From the NCBI GenBank assembly GCA_017621735.1, contig JAGASM010000032.1:1-64000 (forward strand): DNA of 64,000 nucleotides, given 5' to 3'. A program made the translations under genes and the position numbers. Numbering within the stretch: position 1 is the first letter of the stretch; each line of letters opens with the position of its first letter. The DNA comes from Clostridia bacterium (GTDB lineage Bacteria; Bacillota; Clostridia; Christensenellales; Borkfalkiaceae). Shown one piece after another: positions 1-7,631 of this stretch. The notes below the pieces were generated by a model. The model searched no databases. It had not been told where the DNA came from and worked only from the letters and a program-made list of their open reading frames with translations.

Positions 1-202
1 ACTTTCGTCGTTCGCTACTTCTTCGTATTAACCATTAGTGCATCTTTCGATGCTTCTTGAATTTTCTTTGCCTTACGTACTTGATTCATTTTTCTTCCAA
101 AAAATAAATCCGTCTTGCTATGCAGTTGTCAATCTTCGGATTTCCTTCAACAGAAGGGCTTTTTACAAGAAAAAGCAAGCCGTCTCAAGCGACAGCCTAC
201 AT

Positions 203-260
203 ATCTTAACACGAAGCAAATTTTAAGTCAAGCATTTTATCCAACTTTTTTGCACTTTTT
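203..260 (-). promoter_or_regulatory. Strong rRNA-type promoter firing leftwards
   Basis: On the minus strand a -35 TTGACT (226-231) and a -10 TAAGAT (203-208) are separated by exactly 17 bases, with a very A/T-rich stretch upstream (232-300) that resembles an UP element. The roughly 195-base leader (1-195) has no convincing ORF and contains TTGACAACTGCATAG on the minus strand (118-132), a kind of sequence common in leaders and spacers of Bacillota rRNA operons. I infer that a 16S rRNA gene starts beyond the left edge; no rRNA sequence is inside the window. Confidence 0.5.
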
Positions 261-386
261 TTTGGAAATTTTTTGAAATTTTTTTCACTTGAAAATATGC
301 CGTTTTCACACCGTAAAAACCACAAGATATGGGCTTGTTGTTCTTATATTTTAATACGCGCGCGCGTAAGACGCTCCCTAAAAAAG

Positions 387-417
387 TAAAAACGCCCTTA
401 AAACAAGGACGTTTCTT
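387..417 (-). terminator. Intrinsic terminator after the FmdB-type gene
   Basis: On the minus strand AAACGTCCTTG and AAGGGCGTTT pair around a TTTT loop and are followed by a short T run. It lies directly behind the zinc-ribbon gene and closes the corA unit. Confidence 0.6.
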
Positions 418-418
418 A

Positions 419-616
419 TCATTTACAGCCCGAGCACGTTTTGCAGTTTCCCGAACACTTTTTCGACTGTTTTCCCGTAGAGGAATACATTTCCCCCGAC
501 CAACTGCGGTCTCCACGCTCCCCGCATACGGGGCAATAGGCGGGATCGTCGAATTTTTTAACGAGTTCTTCAAAACTCTTTCCGCAAGATGAACAGCGGT
601 ATTGTAAAACGGGCAT
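419..616 (-). CDS. FmdB-family zinc ribbon protein
   Basis: A 65-residue protein that begins MPVLQYRCSSCG and carries two CXXC knuckles (C8/C11 and C28/C31), the pattern of the FmdB/CxxC_CxxC_SSSS putative regulatory zinc-ribbon family. The C-terminal tail is unusually Cys-rich (C54, C58, C61, C64), which could make a second metal site. The start was chosen for its spacing from AAGGAG; it begins two bases after the stop of the CorA gene, so the two are almost certainly cotranscribed. Its role is unknown; family members are only presumed to be regulatory. Confidence 0.75.
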   Translation of the reverse strand: MPVLQYRCSSCGKSFEELVKKFDDPAYCPVCGERGDRSWSGEMYSSTGKQSKKCSGNCKTCSGCK

Positions 617-618
617 AA

Positions 619-1593
619 TTATCTCCTTCGTTTGCGGAACGATTTTTGCGTTTTGATGCGAATGGAATTGGTCGAACGAATTAAGAAGTACGCTGCGACC
701 GAAGTAACGACGACGGCAATGCCGACGACAATCCAAAATCCGCCCACCGTATTCATAAACGGCACGTCGACGTTCATCCCCCACAAACTTGCAATCAACG
801 TAGGAATGGTGATAATAATGGTGATGACTGTCAACAGTTTCATGACGATATTGACGTTGTTGGAAATAACGGAAGCGTACGCGTCCATCGTGCCGGATAA
901 AATATCGCGATAGATGTTACACATTTCCATTGCCTGACGCGTTTCGATGACCATGTCGTCGAACAAATCGCGATAGTCCTCGTTTCCCGATACGATAGGA
1001 AGTTTTCCCATGCGATTATAGACGTTGAGATTTGCGCTCAACGACGTGGAAAAGTAGACGAGGGAATTTTCCAACTCAAGCAGTTGAATGAGTTCTTTAT
1101 TCTTCATCGAGCGGTGTAATTCCGCCTGAACGCGCAACGACTTCTTATCGATCTGTTTCAGCCCGGAGAGGAATTTCTTCGCATTCCCCATCATAAACGA
1201 AAGGATAAAATAAACGGGCTTTTCCGTATCGACGCTCGCACGGTTAGAAATAAAGTCGCCGAGGACGGGATTTCCGTGCAAGGATACCGTAATGACGCAT
1301 TTTGAATTATAAATGAGCGCCATAGGAATCGTTTCGTACGCGTCGCCGTCGTCCGTGTCCTTCATGATCGGCGTGTCGAGAAGGCAAAGGAAGTTTCCGT
1401 CGTCAAGTTCCGAACGCGCAGTTTCCTCGTCGTCGAGGGCGGCTTTGAGCATTTCTTCGGGCACGCCCGTAAGAACGCTGACGACTTCCACCTCGTCGTC
1501 GGTAGGGTTAATAAGATCGACCCAGCATCCTTTTTCGAATGCGTCGATCCGCGACATTTTCTTTTTTTCGTCTGTCTTGAAAAATTTAATCAT
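619..1593 (-). CDS. corA: CorA-family divalent metal (Mg2+) transporter
   Basis: A 324-residue protein with the CorA layout: a large acidic and helical cytoplasmic N-terminal domain, then two C-terminal membrane helices. The first helix (about 248-271) ends in the hallmark GMN selectivity motif (272-274), followed by a short acidic periplasm-side loop and the second helix (about 287-307), with a basic tail. It transports Mg2+ or Co2+ as a pentamer. The ATG at 1593 is preferred over the in-frame ATG at 1599 because AAGGCGG is then 8 bases upstream. The upstream leader holds a promoter, small ORFs and a terminator, so expression may be attenuated. Confidence 0.9.
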   Translation of the reverse strand: MIKFFKTDEKKKMSRIDAFEKGCWVDLINPTDDEVEVVSVLTGVPEEMLKAALDDEETARSELDDGNFLCLLDTPIMKDTDDGDAYETIPMALIYNSKCVITVSLHGNPVLGDFISNRASVDTEKPVYFILSFMMGNAKKFLSGLKQIDKKSLRVQAELHRSMKNKELIQLLELENSLVYFSTSLSANLNVYNRMGKLPIVSGNEDYRDLFDDMVIETRQAMEMCNIYRDILSGTMDAYASVISNNVNIVMKLLTVITIIITIPTLIASLWGMNVDVPFMNTVGGFWIVVGIAVVVTSVAAYFLIRSTNSIRIKTQKSFRKRRR

Positions 1594-1642
1594 AAGCATT
1601 TCCGCCTTGTGAGTATTCGGCGTTTTTCACCCCTTCCGCGAA

Positions 1643-1675
1643 TGAAAAAACGCACGGCAAAAATCACCGTGCGTT
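1643..1675 (-). terminator. Terminator or attenuator upstream of corA
   Basis: AACGCACGG (1649-1657) pairs perfectly with CCGTGCGTT (1667-1675) over a 9-base loop and is followed on the minus strand by a T run (1643-1650). It sits between the 1800 promoter and the corA start at 1593, so transcripts must pass it to express corA. Confidence 0.65.
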
Positions 1676-1770
1676 GAGAAATGCTTCCCCTATGTTCGGG
1701 TAAGTTTCGCGAATGATACGCACGGCTATTCCGTTTTGAAAAAACATCGGTTATTTGGGCCTGCGTCCAT
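1664..1770 (-). other. Overlapping leader ORFs upstream of corA
   Basis: Two short ORFs lie between the promoter and the terminator. ORF a (1770 to 1726, 14 codons, MDAGPNNRCFFKTE) has a good ribosome site, GGAGG, 9 bases before its ATG. ORF b (1747 to 1664, 27 codons, starting MFFQNGIAVRII) is one frame away, has no ribosome site and stops inside the terminator loop. The overlap contains TTTTTTC, a classic -1 slippery sequence, which would join the two into one peptide of about 35 residues. Real translation is unproven. Confidence 0.3.
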
Positions 1771-1799
1771 TTTTTGTTTCCTCCGAATTTCGTACCCCT

Positions 1800-1828
1800 A
1801 TTATAACCCCTCGACGGCGTTTTGGCAA
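1800..1828 (-). promoter_or_regulatory. Promoter for the corA leader
   Basis: Minus-strand -35 TTGCCA (1823-1828), 17-base spacer and a perfect -10 TATAAT (1800-1805). The transcript would start near 1793 and run through the leader ORFs and terminator into corA. Confidence 0.7.
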
Positions 1829-1862
1829 CTGTTTTTTGAAATTTTTTTGAAAAGCACGAGCA

Positions 1863-3272
1863 CTAAACGACACACTTTCCGTCGAGAAAGGAAGAAAACA
1901 ACTCTTCCACGTGCCCAAACGCACGGTGAAAGCAAGCAATCAAGTCTTCCGCAGCGGCAATTTTTCCGCTAAATTCTCTGTAATAATCCTTTAATGCGGA
2001 ATAAAACTTTCCGTCGCCTACGCAAAGACGAACGCGATCAAAAAGGACGGTACTTTTATGATACGCAAGATTGACGTATTCATACCCGTTTGAAAAGGAA
2101 GAAAGCGGGCGGCGCATCGACGTATCCGCCCCTTGCAACAGTTGCGTTTTGACGGAATAATAGGCGCGATACGCCCGTTCCGCGCGGGACACGTATTCTT
2201 CCCGTCCAAGTCCGTACGTCGGGTGCGCGTCGAAGAAGAGGGCGGTGGAATATTCCGCCAACCCCTCGTCCATCCACGCCTCTTCCACCTGATTGCTCCC
2301 AACCGCGGAATACCACCATTGATGCGCCGTTTCGTGCACGGTTACGGTGGGAACTTCCGAGGGATGCAATGCGGAAGAAACCATGCTCAAAGCGGGATAT
2401 TCCATTCCGCCTTCGTCGAGATCCGTCCGCACGACGACGTATTTTTCGTATGGGTATTGCCCAAACGTGCGGCTGAAAAAGGCGAGGGCGTCCACCGCCG
2501 CCCGCAGTCCCTCCTCCCCTTCGTCCTTCGCCCAATATTCAACGGTTACCCCGCTCACTTGCATCTCCGAACAGGAAAGCCCCTTCCCAAAGACGACGGC
2601 GAAGTCGCGCACGTTCTCCGATAATATATGATATGTTTTCTTTCCCGTTTGCGCGATTGTTTGCACCTCCCCGCCGCACGCAAGACTGTACTCTTCGGGA
2701 AGCGTCAAACTTACCTCGTAATCAGAACATTCGCTCACGAACGGATCGCCAACGGGCGGAACGTCGCAATACTCCTCTTCCGTCAAGAGCGGATAAAAAT
2801 GAGCAAGATTGACGCACGTTTCCCCCACGCCGAAACGGTGATTGACCTTGGGGAGCACCGTTTGGAAGGTCATCGAAATTTGCACTTCTTCCTTCGGATA
2901 AAGCGGTTCGTCTAAAAAAATACAAAGGCACGTTCCGTCAACGGAATACGTTCCGCCGTCCACCGATAAAATTTCGAGTTTTCCATAACTTTCCCCGTCG
3001 TAATATGCCGCGGGCGCGCGCATAGGAGAAACGGGCGGCGTCGTCCCTTCTTGAAAGGCGTTTGGATAGAGCAAAAAGAAAAGTTCCTCTTTCACGTTCT
3101 CCGTTTGATTGACGTACGCAACGGACATGTCGGCGCTTAACGTACGCTCGGCGGGCGCATATTCCGCCGTGATCGCGTACACGGTATGCACATTTTCCCT
3201 TTGACAGGAAGAAAAAGGAAGGAACGCCGCCAAGATAAGAAGCGCGGAAAAAAAGACGGGAATTTTACGCAT
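1863..3272 (-). CDS. M1-family (gluzincin) aminopeptidase-like lipoprotein
   Basis: A 469-residue protein with a lipoprotein signal peptide (MRKIPVFFSALLILAA, lipobox ending at the Cys of FSSC, residue 23), so it is probably anchored outside the membrane. The zinc site is clear: HETAH at 313-317 and the third ligand Glu at 336 in WMDEGLAEY, with the GGMEY exopeptidase-type motif about 40 residues before it. It would trim peptides at the cell surface. The start at 3272 is chosen for the signal peptide. Its ribosome site (GAGAGG) lies in the 3' arm of the terminator of the preceding gene, an unusual arrangement. It is shorter than full-length M1 enzymes and lacks the large C-terminal helical domain. 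Confidence 0.85.
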   Translation of the reverse strand: MRKIPVFFSALLILAAFLPFSSCQRENVHTVYAITAEYAPAERTLSADMSVAYVNQTENVKEELFFLLYPNAFQEGTTPPVSPMRAPAAYYDGESYGKLEILSVDGGTYSVDGTCLCIFLDEPLYPKEEVQISMTFQTVLPKVNHRFGVGETCVNLAHFYPLLTEEEYCDVPPVGDPFVSECSDYEVSLTLPEEYSLACGGEVQTIAQTGKKTYHILSENVRDFAVVFGKGLSCSEMQVSGVTVEYWAKDEGEEGLRAAVDALAFFSRTFGQYPYEKYVVVRTDLDEGGMEYPALSMVSSALHPSEVPTVTVHETAHQWWYSAVGSNQVEEAWMDEGLAEYSTALFFDAHPTYGLGREEYVSRAERAYRAYYSVKTQLLQGADTSMRRPLSSFSNGYEYVNLAYHKSTVLFDRVRLCVGDGKFYSALKDYYREFSGKIAAAEDLIACFHRAFGHVEELFSSFLDGKCVV

Positions 3273-3309
3273 AAAAAAATAACCTCTCGGAAATCTCCGA
3301 CAGGTTATT
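3273..3309 (-). terminator. Terminator overlapping the peptidase ribosome site
   Basis: Minus-strand arms at 3296-3309 and 3278-3291 pair with 13 of 14 bases over a 4-base loop and are followed by seven T (3273-3279). The next base triplet is the ATG of the M1-type peptidase, and the 3' arm carries its Shine-Dalgarno sequence, so folding would both end transcription and hide the ribosome site. Confidence 0.75.
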
Positions 3310-3330
3310 GTATGAATGCTTTGAAAGCGA

Positions 3331-3843
3331 TTATGCGTTTTGCGAAGAACGGTTGAGTTCGACGAGCAGTTTGCGCACGTTAGGTACGCTTTTGCGATAT
3401 AAATTTCCCGTCGAATCGACGGCATATACGCGGATCCTTTTCAAAACCCGCTTTCCGTTTTTTCCAAGCAAACACAACTTTTTCAACTCTTCTTCCGTCA
3501 ACTGAAAGCAAAGAGAACTGCGTTGCTCCACCGCAATGCGGGCATTTTCCGTAAGCGAATTTTTTTGGCGGTACAGTTCGGTCAGATTAAAACTTACCTT
3601 CCCGTTTAAGACGCCGAGTTCAGCGATCGCCACGTCGTTTAAGGAACGGTTGCCCACCGTAATCGACGCATAACGCGCGCGCGTTTCCGTATCAAGCGAT
3701 TGCATTCCAAGAAAATACAAGCGTTGCACTGCAAGTCTGCGGTGCAACATAAACACCGCGCCGATGACAAATCCGATGAGTACAATGATGAGAATCGCGG
3801 AAATAAGCACCACAAATCCAACGTTTTCGTTTAACCATTCCAT
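3331..3843 (-). CDS. Hypothetical single-pass membrane protein
   Basis: A 170-residue protein I do not recognise. It has one N-terminal membrane helix (about residues 8-32) followed by a short basic stretch and a soluble domain of about 130 residues rich in Lys, Arg and Leu, so the soluble part is probably cytoplasmic. Its start has a good GAGGCGG ribosome site and it has its own promoter (3874-3901) and its own terminator (3273-3309), so it is a monocistronic gene. No catalytic motif is visible. Confidence 0.6.
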   Translation of the reverse strand: MEWLNENVGFVVLISAILIIVLIGFVIGAVFMLHRRLAVQRLYFLGMQSLDTETRARYASITVGNRSLNDVAIAELGVLNGKVSFNLTELYRQKNSLTENARIAVEQRSSLCFQLTEEELKKLCLLGKNGKRVLKRIRVYAVDSTGNLYRKSVPNVRKLLVELNRSSQNA

Positions 3844-3873
3844 ATCAATACCGCCTCAAAATAAGATAGTTTT

Positions 3874-3901
3874 ATTATATCCTTTCCCCTAAAAAAGTCA
3901 A
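3874..3901 (-). promoter_or_regulatory. Promoter of the 3331-3843 gene
   Basis: Minus-strand -35 TTGACT (3896-3901), 16-base spacer containing GGGG, and -10 TATAAT (3874-3879). The -35 directly abuts the T run of the upstream gene's terminator. Confidence 0.7.
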
Positions 3902-3902
3902 G

Positions 3903-3930
3903 AAAAAAGACGGCGCCCGCCGTCTTTTTT
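3903..3930 (-). terminator. Terminator after the BspA-like gene
   Basis: A perfect 12-bp inverted repeat, AAAAAAGACGGC and GCCGTCTTTTTT, over a 4-base loop. It works in both directions on paper. Close copies occur at 6562-6590, 18805-18827 and 32658-32680. Confidence 0.8.
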
Positions 3931-3932
3931 CG

Positions 3933-6356
3933 TTATTCCTCTACGTAGTTGAAGATAACGGTATATTCCCTATTCAATCCCACGTTTTGATCCCAGCCGT
4001 CTACCTTTTCGATTGCATTCCACTCTTCTTCCGTTCCCGTAAAATAGACCGTATCCAAGTGATAATAGCCGCCGCCGAATGACTTCGCGCCGACGTACTG
4101 CAATCCGTTTCCGAGGATTAAAGTCGCCCGCACGTTTCCCTCAACCCAAACAAACGCATTGTAGAACGCGTCTGCGCCGACGTAGTTTGTGTTTTCGCCC
4201 ACTTGCCCACGTACAATATTTCTACATTCGAAAAACGCTTGCGCTCCTATGTATTTTGCATCGACGAAAACGTCCGTAAGCGAAGTGCACTTCTCAAACG
4301 CATTTTTTCCGACGTATACGACGTGCGAGCCCACGGTAACGCTTGTGATCTTCTTATTTCCTTGAAGTGCGCCGTCGGCAATCGCCACAACGCTTTCGGG
4401 AATTGTAAGATTTGTTCCCGTTCCGCAGTATGCAAACAACAATTCTCCGGCAGGCACCGCATCATCAAATTGCGCGCTGTCTTCCCCCATCATTTCGACG
4501 ACGTTCGCTGCCGAAATCAACACGGTAGCAAACCCGTTTTCATCTACGGAAACCACTCTCGGCTCGTCAAGGGAAGTATGCGCGAAAGCAACTTCTATAT
4601 AGTAGACAAACTCTTGCCCTTCCCACGTCTCTTTTACCTTTTCCCTTCCCCACGACACCGTATCCTGCAAACAATTCGTTGCCCGAACGTCGACGTGCGG
4701 CGATAAGTTGTAAATTTCCTTTAAGTTCGTGCACCACGGGAAAACTTGCCAATCGCCGTCGCTTGTATCGCCGATCTTCCCACCAAACTTTGTAACGCTT
4801 GCGGGAATGGTAAACGTCGTTAAAGAAGTACACGCGCCGAAGGCATACGCCTCGACCTCTTCCACTCCGTTCGGGAGCGTAACTTCCCATAAGTTTGCAC
4901 ACCCATAAAAGGCGTACCCGTCAATTTTTTTCACGCCGTCGGGAACGGTAAACGTATTATCCTCTTTCCACCTCGGGTAATAAACCAACGTTTGTTTGCC
5001 GTTTGCATACAAAACGCCGTCCTCTACCTCGTACATGGTATTCCCTTCGGAAACGCTTACTTGAGCGCTGATTCCCCGCAAGAAAAATCTCCCCGTGTTT
5101 TTTACGCTTTTTGGAATATATACGTTTGGTACGGGCGCCATTCCAACGAAAGAAATCGCCCCGTCCGCAATAACCTTTGTCCCCTCTTTGATCGAAATCC
5201 CGTCGCTTGCATCCGCTTTTATCAAATACTGTCCGATATAAAGCGCGCCGTTTTCCCAATTCGCCTCGTCTTCCACGTACGCAGTATTTTGAAACGCATT
5301 CAATCCGATGGACGCGACGCCGCTTCCGATTTTAACCGAAGACAGGCAACCGATCTCGTCCCTATTCCATGACGCAAACGCCTCGTCGACAATTCGTACA
5401 ACACCGTCCGGAATTTGCACGCTGCGGATTTTACTCCCCAAGCCCATCGCGTTTATCACACGGCAACCGGGCTGTACCACAAGCAAATCAGCCGCATCCA
5501 TTTCCGTCCCTGATATGCTCACGTCGCTTAAAATTAAGTACGGATATTTTCGCGTTCCAAGATACTTTACCTGCATACGAACGTCGGGCGTATCCGTTTC
5601 CAACAAAACGTTCGTTTTACGCGTGAAATCATCGATAGCGTAAGATTTCACCTCTTGCATCCAAGTGTATCCGCCCCAATCGTCGGAGCACGAAAAAACG
5701 TACTCCCCTGCCTCTTTCATCGCCGTCGCCGTTAACATACGCCCTTCAAAAAGAATGGAGGAAAAATCGTAATATTTACTGCGATAACTGCCGTCTTGAT
5801 AGTAAATTTTTGCAACCGCGCCGTCAGCCCCGCCGACATCCTCGATGATGAGCACGTCCGACTCTACTTTCTTCGCCTTTTTGCTTATTCCAGTCATGCT
5901 TGCGTCGTATTTTCTATCGAAGAGAACTTCTTGCACCATCTCATTCTCGTCAAACCGTACGCAAATATTCTTATTTGAATTTCCCAAAATTTCCGCCTTG
6001 ATATCCTCGAGTTTAGCAATAAGCGTCTCTCGTTGCTCTTCCGCTTCAACGGTTTCCATTTGGAGTATAATCTCTTGCGCTTCTTCGTACAAATCCGTAT
6101 TATCGCAGTCGAACCAATGCCAAGCAAACTCCTCCTCGACGTCCGCTTTGCCGAGTACCTTTGCTACCCGCTCCTTTGTGTCGCCGACGGAAAGATTATC
6201 CACCTTCCCTGCGCGGAACTTATTTGTGAGAATGCTCACTGTAACGATCATCGCGATGATCGCAAGCGCTACCGCAACGACAGGAATGATATGCTTTTTC
6301 AACCATGTGCCAACCTTTTTGAAAAACGAAGACGCACTTTGCAATCCTTTCTCCAT
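3933..6356 (-). CDS. BspA-like leucine-rich-repeat surface protein
   Basis: An 807-residue protein with a short cytoplasmic N-terminus, one uncleaved membrane helix (about 21-45) and a very long outside domain. The first 200 residues after the helix include a GDTKERVAKVLGKAD stretch reminiscent of SmpA/OmlA-type folds. The rest holds repeats of the LRR_5/BspA kind (phrases such as IPDGVKKIDGYAFYGC and IPESVVAIADGALQGN) that usually form solenoids binding host or microbial partners. The ATG at 6356 has AGGAGG just upstream; the in-frame ATGs further up have none. Two candidate promoters precede it, the outer one with a G9 spacer that could vary in length. Confidence 0.85.
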   Translation of the reverse strand: MEKGLQSASSFFKKVGTWLKKHIIPVVAVALAIIAMIVTVSILTNKFRAGKVDNLSVGDTKERVAKVLGKADVEEEFAWHWFDCDNTDLYEEAQEIILQMETVEAEEQRETLIAKLEDIKAEILGNSNKNICVRFDENEMVQEVLFDRKYDASMTGISKKAKKVESDVLIIEDVGGADGAVAKIYYQDGSYRSKYYDFSSILFEGRMLTATAMKEAGEYVFSCSDDWGGYTWMQEVKSYAIDDFTRKTNVLLETDTPDVRMQVKYLGTRKYPYLILSDVSISGTEMDAADLLVVQPGCRVINAMGLGSKIRSVQIPDGVVRIVDEAFASWNRDEIGCLSSVKIGSGVASIGLNAFQNTAYVEDEANWENGALYIGQYLIKADASDGISIKEGTKVIADGAISFVGMAPVPNVYIPKSVKNTGRFFLRGISAQVSVSEGNTMYEVEDGVLYANGKQTLVYYPRWKEDNTFTVPDGVKKIDGYAFYGCANLWEVTLPNGVEEVEAYAFGACTSLTTFTIPASVTKFGGKIGDTSDGDWQVFPWCTNLKEIYNLSPHVDVRATNCLQDTVSWGREKVKETWEGQEFVYYIEVAFAHTSLDEPRVVSVDENGFATVLISAANVVEMMGEDSAQFDDAVPAGELLFAYCGTGTNLTIPESVVAIADGALQGNKKITSVTVGSHVVYVGKNAFEKCTSLTDVFVDAKYIGAQAFFECRNIVRGQVGENTNYVGADAFYNAFVWVEGNVRATLILGNGLQYVGAKSFGGGYYHLDTVYFTGTEEEWNAIEKVDGWDQNVGLNREYTVIFNYVEE

Positions 6357-6403
6357 AGCCCCTCCTATTTCCGTCATCTTTTTATTCAACGTTTCTTGAC
6401 AAT

Positions 6404-6432
6404 AAAATATCACACGGATATTCAACTGTCAA
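6404..6432 (-). promoter_or_regulatory. Proximal promoter of the BspA-like gene
   Basis: Minus-strand -35 TTGACA (6427-6432), 17-base spacer ending in TGA (an extended -10) and -10 TATTTT (6404-6409), about 50 bases before the start codon. Confidence 0.55.
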
Positions 6433-6530
6433 TATTTTTTCTTAAAAATCCTGTCCCGTTTTTGTCCCAAAATTATAATTGCCATACGTTTCCGTTTTTT
6501 TCTTCCCTTTTTCAACCGATTGCCCTAATA

Positions 6531-6561
6531 CCTATTATACCCCCCCCCTAAAAATGTCAAG
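6531..6561 (-). promoter_or_regulatory. G9-spacer promoter upstream of the BspA-like gene
   Basis: Minus-strand -35 TTGACA (6555-6560) and -10 TATAAT (6534-6539) with a 15-base spacer that includes nine consecutive G (6540-6548). The 31-bp block is identical to the one at 7632-7662. A 15-base spacer is short, so one or two added G would improve the promoter, the usual logic of phase-variable promoters. Confidence 0.6.
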
Positions 6562-6590
6562 AAAAAAGACGGCACCCGCCGCCTTTTTTC
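6562..6590. terminator. Imperfect copy of the shared terminator hairpin
   Basis: The inverted repeat AAAAAAGACGGC with GCCGCCTTTTTT has one mismatch compared with the copy at 3903-3930. It lies between the SHOCT gene's terminator and the G9 promoter. Confidence 0.5.
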
Positions 6591-6626
6591 GTTATTCCTC
6601 CGACAAGCAGTAATACACAATATAAA

Positions 6627-6649
6627 ATCCCGCACGGTCCGTGCGGGAT
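6627..6649 (-). terminator. Terminator after the SHOCT membrane protein
   Basis: ATCCCGCAC and GTGCGGGAT pair perfectly and are followed on the minus strand by TTTTATATT. It lies just behind the stop codon at 6662. Confidence 0.7.
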
Positions 6650-6661
6650 CGACTAGTTTAA

Positions 6662-7261
6662 TTAAGAAATCAACGTAAAAAAGTATGCCTTCCATTCTAC
6701 GTATTCGCCGTCCGTGAACGCCTCTTCGGTTAAAAGGTTTTTGCATTCCACTAAAATATCGGAAATCGCTATTTCCGCTTGGACGTAATCTTTCAACGAA
6801 CCCGTGGGAAAGGTTGCCATCGCCTTGCCCAACCGCGTGCGACACGAGTTTAACACGCGCGCCTTTTTTTCGCTAAAATCCATAACCGATATTACGCCGT
6901 CGTCGTATAACTTTTTATATTGACGGACGACGCCCGCCAACTGTTTTAACGAATCGGTGATTTCCGATAAGGTTTCTTGCGTACAAACCGTTCGTTTTTC
7001 CCTCATTTCCGTTTTGGCGTAGGTGCCTTTGGATTGTTCCGATTTCCCCGTTTCTTCATCCTCTTCGCTTTTCAACGTCATTTCTACGATAACGTACGCC
7101 GCAAAGCACAGCGCTTGAATGATCAAACCCACAAATGCCGACGTTTTGAAACTCACCAACGAATCACTTGGTATTTCGTTGTTTGTAATAACGGCAAAAA
7201 CGATGCTTACAACCGAGTAGCCGACGGATAAAATAAGCGCAGCGAGAATGATAATGAACAA
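6662..7261 (-). CDS. SHOCT-domain membrane protein, C-terminal part (frameshifted)
   Basis: This 199-codon frame holds two membrane helices (about 2-27 and 40-62) and a cytoplasmic tail ending in a SHOCT-type motif, around KLYDDGVISVMDFSEKKARV. SHOCT modules are short oligomerisation-type tails on many membrane proteins. The first codon is a TTG with no ribosome site, and translating this frame further upstream gives FFGERKRNEKVL, which joins smoothly to the end of the overlapping upstream frame. I therefore read it as the second half of one gene of about 314 codons, split at a T7 run (7289-7295). Confidence 0.6.
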   Translation of the reverse strand: MFIIILAALILSVGYSVVSIVFAVITNNEIPSDSLVSFKTSAFVGLIIQALCFAAYVIVEMTLKSEEDEETGKSEQSKGTYAKTEMREKRTVCTQETLSEITDSLKQLAGVVRQYKKLYDDGVISVMDFSEKKARVLNSCRTRLGKAMATFPTGSLKDYVQAEIAISDILVECKNLLTEEAFTDGEYVEWKAYFFTLIS

Positions 7262-7605
7262 TACTTTTTCGTTCCGTTTTCTTTCCCCAAAAAAATTGCC
7301 ATAATCGCATAAACAAGGGTGAAAATAGAATATAACAAAATCATGACGGATAATACGCCGAATACAATTTCGTATGCGTCTATTACCTGCTGTAAGAGAA
7401 ATTCGTCCAACCCTTCATATAACAATGCCGTAAACGAAAACGAAAGCATATCAAAGCCGTTTGCGTTCACTTTAACAATCTCTTCAAAACCGCTTGCATC
7501 TATACGAATGATGTGAAACGCAAGCGAAACGAGAAGCATAATCGCCGTAAACGCTGCAATTGCGCAAAGGACTGTGTTTTTTACCGTAAATTTTCGAACT
7601 TTCAT
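7207..7605 (-). CDS. SHOCT membrane protein, N-terminal part (frameshifted)
   Basis: This frame starts with a good ribosome site (AGGTGGAGG) and encodes a membrane helix (about 11-32), an outside loop of about 40 residues and a second helix (about 80-105) that ends at LVYAIMAIFLGKE. From there the frame loses sense and ends in CSLSFSLRLFYPSATRL. Adding one T to the T7 run at 7289-7295 would continue into the 6662-7261 frame and make a four-helix protein with a SHOCT tail. It may be a pseudogene, a sequence error, a slippage site or an off-phase contingency gene. Its promoter also has a homopolymer (G9). Confidence 0.6.
   Translation of the reverse strand: MKVRKFTVKNTVLCAIAAFTAIMLLVSLAFHIIRIDASGFEEIVKVNANGFDMLSFSFTALLYEGLDEFLLQQVIDAYEIVFGVLSVMILLYSIFTLVYAIMAIFLGKENGTKKYCSLSFSLRLFYPSATRL
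7289..7295 (-). repeat. T7 homopolymer at the frameshift
   Basis: On the minus strand the sequence is GGCAATTTTTTTGGGG. With eight T the two overlapping frames become one gene. The position matches the point where the two protein segments fit together. Confidence 0.6.
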
Positions 7606-7631
7606 GTATCTTCCTCCACCTTTTTCTATTT

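Noticed and set aside
223..592. Short frames on both strands at 223-592
   Set aside because: They overlap the promoter and terminator region and the FmdB gene, are low in complexity and have no ribosome site.
617..784. An N-terminal extension of the FmdB-type protein up to 784
   Set aside because: It would overlap corA; the ATG at 616 has AAGGAG and fits the family start.
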